A DNA stretch of 64,000 nucleotides, from the NCBI RefSeq assembly GCF_000473995.1, contig NC_022571.1, positions 4,495,416-4,559,415 on the forward strand, written 5' to 3'. A program made the position numbers and the translations under genes. Under the pieces are notes generated by a model. That model worked only from the letters and a program-made list of their open reading frames with translations, was not told where the DNA came from and made no database searches. Shown here piece after piece: positions 47,567-56,250 of the stretch; the first letter of the stretch is position 1; every line of letters starts with the position of its first letter. This DNA is from Clostridium saccharobutylicum DSM 13864. Lineage in GTDB: Bacteria; Bacillota; Clostridia; Clostridiales; Clostridiaceae.

Positions 47567-47777
47567 AGATAATTCCCCTTTTTTTATATTTACTAAATTA
47601 TTATAACCAAATTAATCTCTAGTATCTTTATGTCAATTTCCTTTTTTTGTAAATTATAACATACTAATATTTTTTTTACTATATTACATATCAAATTAAC
47701 TTTTTATTTCAAATCATGTATGCTATACTTATTTTAATGACTTATTGTCAGAAAGATTGTATAAAGTAGGTGTTTTC

Positions 47778-48110
47778 ATGAAAAATATTACTATAAGTGA
47801 AGAAGCTTATAATGAATTTAAAGCTTTTTTAGAAGAAAATAATATATCCGATTTCAATATTAGAATAAATTTTGCAGGTTTCGCATGCAGTGGTCCTATT
47901 TTTAACATATCAGTTTCTGAAGCTACTGACGATGATGAAATCGAAAAAATTAACGATATTTCTTTCATAGTTGAAAAAACTTTAATCGATCAATTTGGTG
48001 GATTTATAATACTTTCTACTGAAGAAAATGAAGGTAATGGTCTAAGCTTAAAACCAGTCATTACACCTGAAGGTGGATGTGGCGGTTCTTGTAGTGGCTG
48101 CCATCACTAA
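47778..48110 (+). CDS. HesB-like / IscA-like protein
   Basis: A 110-residue protein of the HesB/IscA-like superfamily, with the early beta structure (NFAGFACSGPIFNISVSEA) and a C-terminal cysteine tail GGCGGSCSGCHH. Clostridia carry HesB-like proteins in which one site is selenocysteine in some species; here cysteine occupies the FACSGP position. It may bind iron, an Fe-S cluster or another metal. Start at ATG 47778 with AGTAGGTG about six bases upstream. A possible -10 TATACT is near 47723. It has its own terminator. Confidence 0.72.
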   Translation: MKNITISEEAYNEFKAFLEENNISDFNIRINFAGFACSGPIFNISVSEATDDDEIEKINDISFIVEKTLIDQFGGFIILSTEENEGNGLSLKPVITPEGGCGGSCSGCHH

Positions 48111-48127
48111 AATTATATGTAAATAAT

Positions 48128-48179
48128 AAATGTAGAATGAATGTAATAAATTTTACTATTCATTCTACATTTATTTTTT
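48128..48179 (+). terminator. Terminator of the HesB-like gene
   Basis: AAATGTAGAATGAAT pairs perfectly with ATTCATTCTACATTT, then a T run. The following 48180-48514 is AT-rich with no gene that I can see. Confidence 0.85.
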
Positions 48180-48514
48180 CTTAAATTTTTATCCAATAGT
48201 AAAAGTAATTTTCTTCTGTTTTTCAATCTTAATTAATAATGTTTTTATTAAATTTAAACATATTAATTACTTATAATATATATCCATTAATATATCCATT
48301 ATTTACATGCTCTGATGTTATTCCTCTTTATATATCTTCTAAAATTTATTAAAACATTCAAACTTAATTTATAAATTTAGTCTATTCACCAAAATACTTT
48401 AATATTATTATTAAATAATCCATAAATTCACCTATTATAAACAATATGTCCATTTTATCCTAATCCATTTTAACATATAACAGCCTCTTTGCCTATTTAA
48501 ACTTTATTATTTAT

Positions 48515-48542
48515 GAACATGAAAAAAATAACAGGTCAACAG
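48515..48542. repeat. Family A half element
   Basis: GAACATGAAAAAAATAACAG matches the left family A end, twelve bases from the stop codon of the VWA gene. No right end is seen. Confidence 0.5.
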
Positions 48543-48554
48543 TTGCTATATTAT

Positions 48555-49889
48555 TTACCTAGCCCATTCATGTATAACTTCATTAACCATTTGCAATCCA
48601 ACATTTCCTTCAATAATTTGTTTTCTTTCTTTATTTATTCTCTTTATTTCTCCATATGAATTATTTAAAGATAACTCTTCATTTCCTGATATTACCCATA
48701 GCGTTTTTTTATTTATTGGTTTTACCCCTAATTCCTTTTCTCCAACTCCATCAGTAAAATATATAAGTACTACATTTCTCAAGTTATTGTCAATTATATA
48801 TTTGAAAACTGGTGTAAATTCTGTTGAGCCATTATTTTTACTTCGTTTTTTTATATCTCTTTCACTTCTTAGCTTATAAATATTCCTAATTTCATTATCA
48901 CATTCAATTATTGTAATTTTGTTTGTAGTGTTTGAAGTTATTGATAAAATTTCAACTAATATTTTATGTAAATCATCATCTTTCATACTTGCGCTTATAT
49001 CTATTGCTACAATCACTTCTGTTTCATTTTCAGGAAGCCTTCCTCTTAAATCTAATCTTTCTGGCTGCCTTCTATTCCTTCTTGTTATTGTTTTTTTATA
49101 TCCTGATTTCATGGTTGGTAAGATGCTTTTAAGAACAACTTGCCATGGAATTTCTGGCTTTTCTTCATACGCCTTAATTATTTTTTGTAAACCTTCTGGA
49201 GTACTTTTATTATAAGAACTTAAAGCTGTTTTTTTAGTTAAGTTTTCAATATCCTCTTCACTTATATCTATTTCTTCCCATAATTCATGAGCTCTAGTCA
49301 TATCTATTTCAGATTTTGAGTCATTGTCTTTACTTATCTTATTCTTATTAATTCTAGATTTTATTGATTTATATATTTCTTCAGCGTATTCTTCTATACT
49401 TCTATTTTCTCTAAGTATAATTTTATATTCCATATTTACACTTTCAAGCTTTTTACTATATGCTGGTAGATCCTTTATATATTGATTTATTGAAATATCT
49501 AATGCAACACTTACAGCTTCTTTATTTAAACTTTGTTTCATTTTTCTTTCTCTTTGAAAATGCGAACTCATTATATGATATATTTCGTGTTTAAACAACG
49601 CTGCCATTTCTTTTTTAGTGCAATTTAGAAATAAAACTGGATTAAAGTACATATTAAAGCCATCTCTTTGAGGAATTGTAGCTATCGGTACTTTTAAATC
49701 AAAACGTATGCCTCTTTTTATTCTAAGCATAAATTGCCCGAAAAATGCATCTTCACTTTGTAAAAGGTACAATATAACATCTTCAACTAAATCAAAAAAT
49801 TGTCTTTTATGGCTATTATTAAATTGATTATGCGTATCTAACAAATATATTTCTTTTAAAACTTGTTCCTTCTTTTCATTAAAATCCAT
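48555..49889 (-). CDS. Metallopeptidase-like / VWA-like protein (DUF2201 type)
   Basis: A 444-residue protein with two parts. The N-terminal part has a zinc-peptidase-like HEIYH (H101-E102-x2-H105). The C-terminal part is a VWA-like domain with the metal-site motif DISAS (D297, S299, S301), then NNGSTEFTP and YFTDG. Such DUF2201 proteins pair with MoxR-type ATPases. The start is placed at ATG 49889, with GAGGAGAG eight bases upstream. It follows the MoxR gene by about 50 bases and the helical-repeat gene beyond that, forming a three-gene unit. Whether the peptidase site is active is unknown. Confidence 0.82.
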   Translation of the reverse strand: MDFNEKKEQVLKEIYLLDTHNQFNNSHKRQFFDLVEDVILYLLQSEDAFFGQFMLRIKRGIRFDLKVPIATIPQRDGFNMYFNPVLFLNCTKKEMAALFKHEIYHIMSSHFQRERKMKQSLNKEAVSVALDISINQYIKDLPAYSKKLESVNMEYKIILRENRSIEEYAEEIYKSIKSRINKNKISKDNDSKSEIDMTRAHELWEEIDISEEDIENLTKKTALSSYNKSTPEGLQKIIKAYEEKPEIPWQVVLKSILPTMKSGYKKTITRRNRRQPERLDLRGRLPENETEVIVAIDISASMKDDDLHKILVEILSITSNTTNKITIIECDNEIRNIYKLRSERDIKKRSKNNGSTEFTPVFKYIIDNNLRNVVLIYFTDGVGEKELGVKPINKKTLWVISGNEELSLNNSYGEIKRINKERKQIIEGNVGLQMVNEVIHEWAR

Positions 49890-49942
49890 ACTCTTTTCTC
49901 TCCTCAACGCATACAATTGATCTATTATTTTCTCTCATACGC

Positions 49943-51025
49943 CTAAAATATATTAAAAAATGCATCTAAGAACATATCATTATCTAAAAGATTTTCATAT
50001 ATTTTATCCTTATAATCTCTTTTTATTTCTTTCATTATTCCTAGTCTTAAATCTCTAGGATATAAATTTAAAAGTTCTGAAAATAAGTTTATATTTTTTT
50101 CTGTTGGTATCTCTTCTAAATATTTTAATGCGTTTTTTATTAAAATATATAATCTTGAGTGATTTTCTTTTTCTATCTTCTCTTTCAATTCAAAACTCAA
50201 AATCTCATTAGTGAATATATCCTGTACTTTAATTAAAGGCTTTTTTAAGTTGATTAAAAAGTTTGCAAAATCATTTGCAATATTAGCTCCTACATTACCT
50301 CTTACAACATTTAAAAATGAATTCATAGGATACTTTTGTTTATTGTTTAAATACACGTTATAAGCTTTCGATACTCTCTCCCAGCTTCTCGGTGTAGCCT
50401 TTATTGTCTCATCTGTATTTGGGGTATGTAAATATTCAGGAAATGTTGATAAAAATTCTATAATATGTTCATTAATATTTCCATTATCACTCATAGCCCA
50501 TTTAATCCATTCTTTTATGTCAGAATCGAGCTCAACCCATACAAATCTATCTTCCTGAGCTGGATCCATATCTACAACTTCATATTGACTATTGTAGAAT
50601 CCGTCATTTTTATTAGATGGATTCATAGCTGCTATTACTTTAACTCTCTCGTCTAGTACATATCCATTAATCTCTCTATTTAAAATAAGATTCATTAATT
50701 CTTGTGCTACTGCGTGATCACATCTATTTAACTCATCTATAAATAAAATTACATTTGCATTTTCATCATTCTTTAAAGCTCTATCTATTTCGGTTAACTT
50801 ATGATGAGTTGCATATATAGTAACTCTATTTTCAACTACTGGTAATCCTCCAATTTCTCCCTCTTTTAAAAGATTAGCATCTATTGTGACTAAATAATAT
50901 CCATTATTTTTAGCTATATATTTAACTAAAGAAGTCTTACCAACTCCGCTTTCACCTATTATTAATGGAACATCATTTGATTCAATTATCAAATCTACAG
51001 TACTTAAACATTCTGAATAATTCAT
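49943..51025 (-). CDS. MoxR-type AAA+ ATPase
   Basis: A 360-residue AAA+ protein: Walker A GESGVGKT (24-31), Walker B VILFIDELNRC, then PRSWERVSKAYN as the sensor region. MoxR ATPases act as chaperones on VWA-domain clients. The start is ATG 51025, with AGAGGTG six bases upstream; a GTG nine bases before is part of that site. The gene lies 17 bases after the helical-repeat gene and 53 before the VWA gene. This gives an operon resembling RavA-ViaA or vWA-MoxR ternary systems. Confidence 0.85.
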   Translation of the reverse strand: MNYSECLSTVDLIIESNDVPLIIGESGVGKTSLVKYIAKNNGYYLVTIDANLLKEGEIGGLPVVENRVTIYATHHKLTEIDRALKNDENANVILFIDELNRCDHAVAQELMNLILNREINGYVLDERVKVIAAMNPSNKNDGFYNSQYEVVDMDPAQEDRFVWVELDSDIKEWIKWAMSDNGNINEHIIEFLSTFPEYLHTPNTDETIKATPRSWERVSKAYNVYLNNKQKYPMNSFLNVVRGNVGANIANDFANFLINLKKPLIKVQDIFTNEILSFELKEKIEKENHSRLYILIKNALKYLEEIPTEKNINLFSELLNLYPRDLRLGIMKEIKRDYKDKIYENLLDNDMFLDAFFNIF

Positions 51026-51042
51026 ATTTCTCACCTCTATTT

Positions 51043-51822
51043 CTACATTGATAATTTATAATCAACTAGTATTTTCTTAGCATTTTTACTTCCGTATTCT
51101 CTAATAAAATTAATTTTGTCCATCTCCAAAATCTCTAATTCTAAAAAATCTTCTATATATTTTTTTTCAATGGTTTCATCTTTAACTTTCTCCATAAGTA
51201 CTTCAACCACTGTTTCCACATCAACACTTTCATAAATATACTTAACTACATTTATATTTTCACTAATGAATAACTTCAATTCATCCAAATCATAATTAGA
51301 TATATAATTTATGGCTTCTCCATTTGATTTTATCGATTTAATCTTAGCTTTTAATGTTGGATTTTTTATAAATCTAATAGCAGCATAGTAATTTTCTATT
51401 GCCTTAAGTTGCACAATTTCAGATGGATTTGTTATATATTTTATAGCATCATAATCTTTACTTACAGCTAAAATTTGAAGCTTTTCGCTTGGATTTTTCA
51501 CAAATTGTATTGCCCATCCTTTAGTTTGAACAGCTTCTTCTATTATTGTTTCACTAGGATTATTTATTAGCTCTAATGAATTCCACAAAGTTCTAACACA
51601 TAAAATACCAATTTCCTCATTGACATTTTCAATATATTGTATAGATAAAGGAGTATTTTTAATAGCCTCCTTTTGAACTTCCTTACTTGGATTCTTAATA
51701 TATTTAATGTTATTTCCATTGTTTTTAACTATAAATAACTTCAATTCTTCATCAGCTTCGCTTAATTCTTTAATATATTCTGGATTACTTTTTAATTTTA
51801 ATAGTATATTTTCCTTTTCCAT
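51043..51822 (-). CDS. Helical-repeat protein of the MoxR-VWA operon
   Basis: A 259-residue protein built from about seven units of roughly 23-25 residues with the pattern AI(Q/K)(F/Y)(I/V)KNPSE-x2-Q-x2-A. Examples are NIKYIKNPSKEVQKEAIKN, WAIQFVKNPSEKLQILAV and AIKYITNPSEIVQLKAIEN. They should stack into an alpha-solenoid that binds protein. I know of similar repeats in phage and clostridial proteins but cannot assign a named family with certainty. AAAGGAG lies six to seven bases before the ATG. It is first in the operon and probably acts as adaptor or client selector for the ATPase and VWA protein. Confidence 0.75.
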   Translation of the reverse strand: MEKENILLKLKSNPEYIKELSEADEELKLFIVKNNGNNIKYIKNPSKEVQKEAIKNTPLSIQYIENVNEEIGILCVRTLWNSLELINNPSETIIEEAVQTKGWAIQFVKNPSEKLQILAVSKDYDAIKYITNPSEIVQLKAIENYYAAIRFIKNPTLKAKIKSIKSNGEAINYISNYDLDELKLFISENINVVKYIYESVDVETVVEVLMEKVKDETIEKKYIEDFLELEILEMDKINFIREYGSKNAKKILVDYKLSM

Positions 51823-51912
51823 ATAATTCTCCTTTCTTGTAATTTATAATAAGGCTATGCTTGATTTCACCACCAAACATAGCCTTAAGTATATTTTAAA
51901 ATGTACCTTAAA

Positions 51913-52704
51913 TTATTCCTTATACTTTTCAATTTCTCTTTTAACAGAAAAAAGTAAACTGTTCAATTCCCAGACTTCCCCTTCTTCTATTAACTTATTT
52001 AACGTTTTTTGATATCTAGCAACTTCCGCTTCTTTTCCCAGCGAAATCAAAGTTAATAATGAATTCATTATATTTGAAATTAAATGAGACTTAACTTCAA
52101 ATAACTTTTGTGCATCCTTAATTTCATCTTTAATCTCCAACATCTCTTCGTCTAATCTAAAAGCGGCATCTGCTGAACGTTTAAGCTTTTCTTTAATCTG
52201 CTCTGGAATATGTCTTTTATATTTATAATTAAGAGAATGTTCAATTGTTGCCCAGAAGTTCATTGCTAATGTTCTTATTTGAAATTCAGCTAAAATCTCA
52301 ACTGGTCCCTCTGCCATATTTACAGGATACTTAATTATCATATGGTAGCTTCTATAGCCACTTTCCTTAACATTTCTTACATAATCTTTTTCATAAAGAA
52401 TTTGCATATCTTTACGTCCTCTTAAAAGCTCTACAACAATATCTATATCATCAACAAATTGACACATTATTCTTATTCCGGCGATATCCTCTAATTCGTA
52501 TTTTACTCTATCTATAGGAATTTCAAACTTGTTAGCTTTTTCCAACATACTTGATACTTCTTTAACTCTACCTGTTACAAATTCTATAGGTGAATATTCA
52601 TTTTTTCTTCTATATTCTTTTCTAATCGACCTTAATTTAACTTTCAGCTCGTCTACAGCCTGCTCATAAGGCATTAAAAAATTTTTCCAATCATTTATTG
52701 CCAT
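51913..52704 (-). CDS. relQ: Small alarmone synthetase (RelQ/YjbM type)
   Basis: A 263-residue synthetase-only RelA/SpoT protein. It makes (p)ppGpp from GTP/GDP and ATP. Typical features are ITGR-like VTGRVKEVSSMLEK, the ED pair in YELEDIAGIRIMCQF, ESGYRSYHMI and the Q in EFQIRTLAMNFWATIEH. No hydrolase domain is present. The length is slightly above Bacillus RelQ (211), owing to a C-terminal helical extension from about residue 200. Start ATG 52704, with AAGGGTGG five bases upstream. It precedes the MoxR-VWA operon by 90 bases and may share transcription with it. Confidence 0.9.
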   Translation of the reverse strand: MAINDWKNFLMPYEQAVDELKVKLRSIRKEYRRKNEYSPIEFVTGRVKEVSSMLEKANKFEIPIDRVKYELEDIAGIRIMCQFVDDIDIVVELLRGRKDMQILYEKDYVRNVKESGYRSYHMIIKYPVNMAEGPVEILAEFQIRTLAMNFWATIEHSLNYKYKRHIPEQIKEKLKRSADAAFRLDEEMLEIKDEIKDAQKLFEVKSHLISNIMNSLLTLISLGKEAEVARYQKTLNKLIEEGEVWELNSLLFSVKREIEKYKE

Positions 52705-52870
52705 CAATACCACCCTTTAAATCACATCATTCTTTTCTATTATATCAAAAACTTTGAATTATGTGTAATTATTAATTAATAAACCTATTAATTTTTTTTA
52801 TACAATAACAATGTAACCATTCCATATGATATAATATTCCTAAATAAAACTTTTTCTGAGGTGACTAAAA

Positions 52871-53545
52871 ATGCATGACATAAATATACTAGACCATTTG
52901 TTTGATAAACATATAACTTGCCCTGTATGTAATTCAACTTTTACAACTAAAACTGTAAAAGCTAAGTCACCAAGAATTATGTCTAAAGATTCTGACTTTT
53001 TTATACGATATAAAGAAATAAATCCTTATTTTTATGATGTGTGCATTTGTAATTCCTGTGGCTATGCTGCAATGAGATCAGATTTCGAAAAAATTAGGTC
53101 ATATAGAAAAGAGTTAGTTTTTAGCAATATAACTCCAAAGTGGCAGGCAAGGCAATATCCTGATATACTTGATGAACAATTAGCAATTGAACGTTATAAA
53201 TTAGCTTTACTAAACGCTATGCTTACAGATTGTCCAGATAGCACTAAAGCTATGATCTCATTAAGAATAGCTTGGATGTATAGACTTTTAAATGATAATT
53301 CACAGGAATTATCATTTATGAAGCAATCTTTAGATGGATTTATTGATGCTTATACTAAAGAACTTCTTCCTATATATGGATTAAAAAGAGATTCTTTAAC
53401 TTACTTACTTGGTGAATTAAACAGAAAATTGGGCAAAGATGAAGAAGCCTTATTATGGTATTCAAAAACTATTGTTAATACGAATGCTTCTTTTAGAATC
53501 AAAGAAATGGCTCGTGTCGGCAAAAGTTTGATTAAAAATGAATAA
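52871..53545 (+). CDS. DUF2225 zinc-knuckle and TPR-like protein
   Basis: A 224-residue DUF2225 protein. The N-terminal part has C17-x2-C20 and the second cysteine group C58, C60 and C63, forming a probable zinc site. The rest is helical and resembles tetratricopeptide repeats (TKAMISLRIAWMYRLL, GELNRKLGKDEEALLWYSK). Function of the family is not established. GAGGTG lies about eight bases before the ATG. The soluble chemoreceptor gene follows 30 bases later on the same strand, so they probably form an operon. Confidence 0.85.
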   Translation: MHDINILDHLFDKHITCPVCNSTFTTKTVKAKSPRIMSKDSDFFIRYKEINPYFYDVCICNSCGYAAMRSDFEKIRSYRKELVFSNITPKWQARQYPDILDEQLAIERYKLALLNAMLTDCPDSTKAMISLRIAWMYRLLNDNSQELSFMKQSLDGFIDAYTKELLPIYGLKRDSLTYLLGELNRKLGKDEEALLWYSKTIVNTNASFRIKEMARVGKSLIKNE

Positions 53546-53575
53546 ATTCAATTTAAATTATGGGGGAACATATAT

Positions 53576-54517
53576 ATGAGTATTTTCAAAAAAAGTAACA
53601 AAGAAATAATTGCACCAACAGTTTCAGTTTCTACAAACGCCGATCAACATTCTATTAATAAAAAAGACATCAGTAAGGAAGTTAATATTTTAAAAAATCA
53701 GACTTCTAATTTAGATAGTTCTATTAAAAATATTAGTTCTTCTATTTCATCTTTAACTAAATCTACTCAATCACAATGTAGTGAAATACATACTGCTAAG
53801 AATATATTATCAGACTTCAGAAATAACATGGAAAATTTAGCAATAAATATTACAAATGTTCACATTAAAGTATTAGATACTGATAAATTAGCTGATACTG
53901 GTTTAGATTCAATTACTCATTTAGATACATCTTTAAATGACCTTGAAAGTGCCTTTACAGTTTCAACTTCAACAGTAAATTCATTAGTTTCAAAATTAGA
54001 ATCAGTAAACAGCATAACTGACTCTATAAGCCAAATAGCAAGTCAAACAAATCTTTTATCCTTAAATGCTGCTATAGAAGCTGCTAGAGCTGGTGAAGCT
54101 GGTAAGGGTTTCTCTGTTGTTGCAGGAGAAGTAAGAAAACTTGCTGAAAATTCAAAACTTGCTGTACAGAGCATAACTAGTATCTTAGAGGAAATTAAGC
54201 AAGATATTCTAAAAGCATCTAATGCAATGAATTCTGGAAATTCAGCTTTAACTATTCAACATAATTCATTAGAAGATGCAAAAAATACTTTTTCTGATAT
54301 AAAAACATCAATTGAAGATGCTACTGATGAAATCACTACTTGTATAGTAAACTTAACTACTGCTTCTGAAGCTAAAGATAATGTTATCTCATCTGTAGAT
54401 AATATTGCTAACCTTTATTCGGAACATGAATCTGTAGTTAAAGAAGTAGCTACAAGCATAGATACTCAAGCATCTGAAATTAAGCAACTTAATAAATCAA
54501 TATCTAATTTGTCATAG
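53576..54517 (+). CDS. Soluble methyl-accepting chemotaxis-type signalling protein
   Basis: A 313-residue cytosolic protein without membrane helices. Residues about 30-130 are helical coiled coil. The signalling hairpin tip is intact: [21 protein letters not shown], then [17 protein letters not shown]. The helices after the tip are full length. It should interact with CheA and CheW. The absence of a ligand domain suggests that the N-terminal helices receive an internal signal, perhaps through the preceding DUF2225 protein. GGGGGAA lies about eight bases before the ATG. Confidence 0.9.
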   Translation: MSIFKKSNKEIIAPTVSVSTNADQHSINKKDISKEVNILKNQTSNLDSSIKNISSSISSLTKSTQSQCSEIHTAKNILSDFRNNMENLAINITNVHIKVLDTDKLADTGLDSITHLDTSLNDLESAFTVSTSTVNSLVSKLESVNSITDSISQIASQTNLLSLNAAIEAARAGEAGKGFSVVAGEVRKLAENSKLAVQSITSILEEIKQDILKASNAMNSGNSALTIQHNSLEDAKNTFSDIKTSIEDATDEITTCIVNLTTASEAKDNVISSVDNIANLYSEHESVVKEVATSIDTQASEIKQLNKSISNLS

Positions 54518-54527
54518 ACCTGTCTGG

Positions 54528-54760
54528 ATAAACAATTTAGAATTATGTAATAACTTACCGAAAGTACTGATGCTCTTTTGCTCGATTGCTATAAAATAAG
54601 GATGTGGATTTCTAAAAGTAGAAGTTATTCCATTCCTGCATGTTCCTCATCAAGCTGAGGACAAGCAGGAATGGAATAACTTCTACTTAAGAAATACATA
54701 CATCCTTATTTTAAATGCAATACTACGCAAAAGAGCATCAGTACTTTCTAGTATGCAATA
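54528..54760. repeat. Family B element with giant nested hairpin
   Basis: The left end is GGATAAACAATTTAGAATTA. AAAGTACTGATGCTCTTTTG is mirrored perfectly by CAAAAGAGCATCAGTACTTT. Inside, a 24-bp perfect stem starts AAGTAGAAGTTATTCCATTC and closes on GAATGGAATAACTTCTACTT. The middle arms (AATAAGGATGTGG and ACATCCTTATT) also pair. The whole forms about 190 bases of nested palindrome after the chemoreceptor gene and could terminate it. Confidence 0.85.
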
Positions 54761-54783
54761 TATTTAAATTTAGAATTTAGAGT

Positions 54784-54931
54784 TAGGCACGTGAAAATAA
54801 ATAACGAGTCCAATTTGCCATGGATATTTTTTGAATTGCCCTCATCGCGGGCCTATTAGATCAATTTACCGACGCAGCATGATGGAAAATAAGCTGGCAA
54901 ATAGACTTATTATTTTTTCGAATGTGCCTTA
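54784..54931. repeat. Family A element between two family B elements
   Basis: Left end AGGCACGTGAAAATAAATAA, right end TTATTTTTTCGAATGTGCCT, core with GGGCCTATTAGATCAATTTA. Its right end runs straight into a family B left end lacking its first bases, as if A had inserted into B. Confidence 0.8.
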
Positions 54932-55040
54932 TGTGGTAATTTACCGAAAGAAGCTGTATTCTTTTTCTCGGTTGCTATATAAATGCAACACTCCGAAAAA
55001 GAATACAGCTTCTTTCTATTATATAATATATTTCAAAGTT
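54932..55040. repeat. Family B element, short, truncated on the left
   Basis: A 22-bp perfect stem: 54946-54967 pairs with 54995-55016. The left arm is identical to that at 1670-1691. The left terminus survives only as TATGTGGTAATTTACCGAAA. Confidence 0.8.
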
Positions 55041-55194
55041 TAAATCTAGTTCATGGTTTACTTATAGGATTCTTCAATGACAACCAAACTCTGTTGACAA
55101 CATTCATAGGATTATATTTTGCCCTTAAACTATTTAGTAAATTCTTTACCAATATCGATAAGTTAGAAAACTTATAACCACCATATCCATATCA

Positions 55195-56031
55195 TTATTT
55201 TTCTCTTAACTTTACTATTTCGCCTATAGTTAATCCTGTTTTGACTGCTATAGTTTCATTATCTAAAACATCTAATAAATTTTTAGCTATCTCAAAAGCT
55301 TTTTTCTTTTCTCCTTCTTCTCTTCCTTCTTCTTTGGCTTTATTGAGTGCACTTACCTTATCCTTTAATATTTTAGCTCTCATTTCGTAAATCTCTCTTT
55401 GCTGAGTATCATTACTCATTCTTATAAGTTGATCTTTAGCTCTCCTTATCTCCTCTACTGTCATTTCAAGACTTCGTACTTTTTCACTTTCTGGATCTTT
55501 TAGAAATTCTGTCCAGGCTACCAACAAATCTTTTTCATCACTATTTTCTTCTAATTTAGGGATTTCAATAAAATGCATTTCTATAATATCTGTCAATTCC
55601 TCATTAGTTTCTATCTCTTTCAGTCTATATGCAGTATGAAATCGTTGAGTTTTTAAATACTTGAAATTTAAAATGTTTATACAAACCTTTCGCCCAAGCT
55701 TTGAGTAATCCTTCCCTTCTCCTAGCTGCTCTTCATACATTTTACTTAAATAATACATGCTTCTTTTTATCATATTATGTTCATTTTTAAGCTGTATTTC
55801 TATATTAATTATTTCATTATTACTTGTCGTTGCTTTTACATCTAATCTAGAATATTTATCTTCTATAAATTGCTTCGCTATATCAGTTCCTTTTATTTTA
55901 ACACTTGTTATTTTATTATTAGGTTTCAATGTAGCATTTAGAAATGATATTAATATTTCAGGATTTTTCTCAGATCAAAATATATTTTTAAATACAAAAT
56001 CTACTTTTGGATCCAGCAAACCTTTATTCAT
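55195..56031 (-). pseudogene. Rpn family PD-(D/E)XK nuclease/transposase, broken by a nonsense codon
   Basis: The ATG at 56031, with GAGGTGAG about six bases upstream, begins MNKGLLDPKVDFVFKNIF. The next codon at 55977-55975 is TGA, where the family has glycine (F-G-S-E-x-N). The frame is open from there to 55195, giving a 278-residue product if read through. The rest carries the expected nuclease core (DVKATTSNNEIINIEIQL) and a helical C-terminus. Rpn/PDDEXK_2 proteins promote RecA-independent DNA exchange. A TTG start at 55929 could still give a 244-residue fragment containing the nuclease residues. A GGA-to-TGA change explains the break. Confidence 0.85.
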
Positions 56032-56057
56032 AACTATCTCACCTCTTCTAGATATTT

Positions 56058-56117
56058 TGGCACACGAAAAAAATATAAAGCTCAAAATATCATGATCATT
56101 TTTTTGAATGTGCCTTA
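56058..56117. repeat. Minimal family A element before the Rpn pseudogene
   Basis: GGCACACGAAAAAAATATAA on the left and TTTTTTTGAATGTGCCTTA on the right. It lies about twenty bases upstream of the Rpn gene ribosome site. Confidence 0.65.
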
Positions 56118-56177
56118 TTACCTTAATTATATAACAAACCTCTTCACTATTAAATATAAAATCAATCTAAAAAAACA

Positions 56178-56232
56178 CAAGAAAAATAATAGACCAAATA
56201 TGAAAAACATATCGATCTATTATTTTCTTGAT
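56178..56232 (-). terminator. Terminator after the galactanase gene
   Basis: CAAGAAAAATAATAGA pairs with TCTATTATTTTCTTG around an AT-rich loop, about 20 bases after the galactanase stop. Confidence 0.75.
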
Positions 56233-56250
56233 TAAAACTATGATAATATT

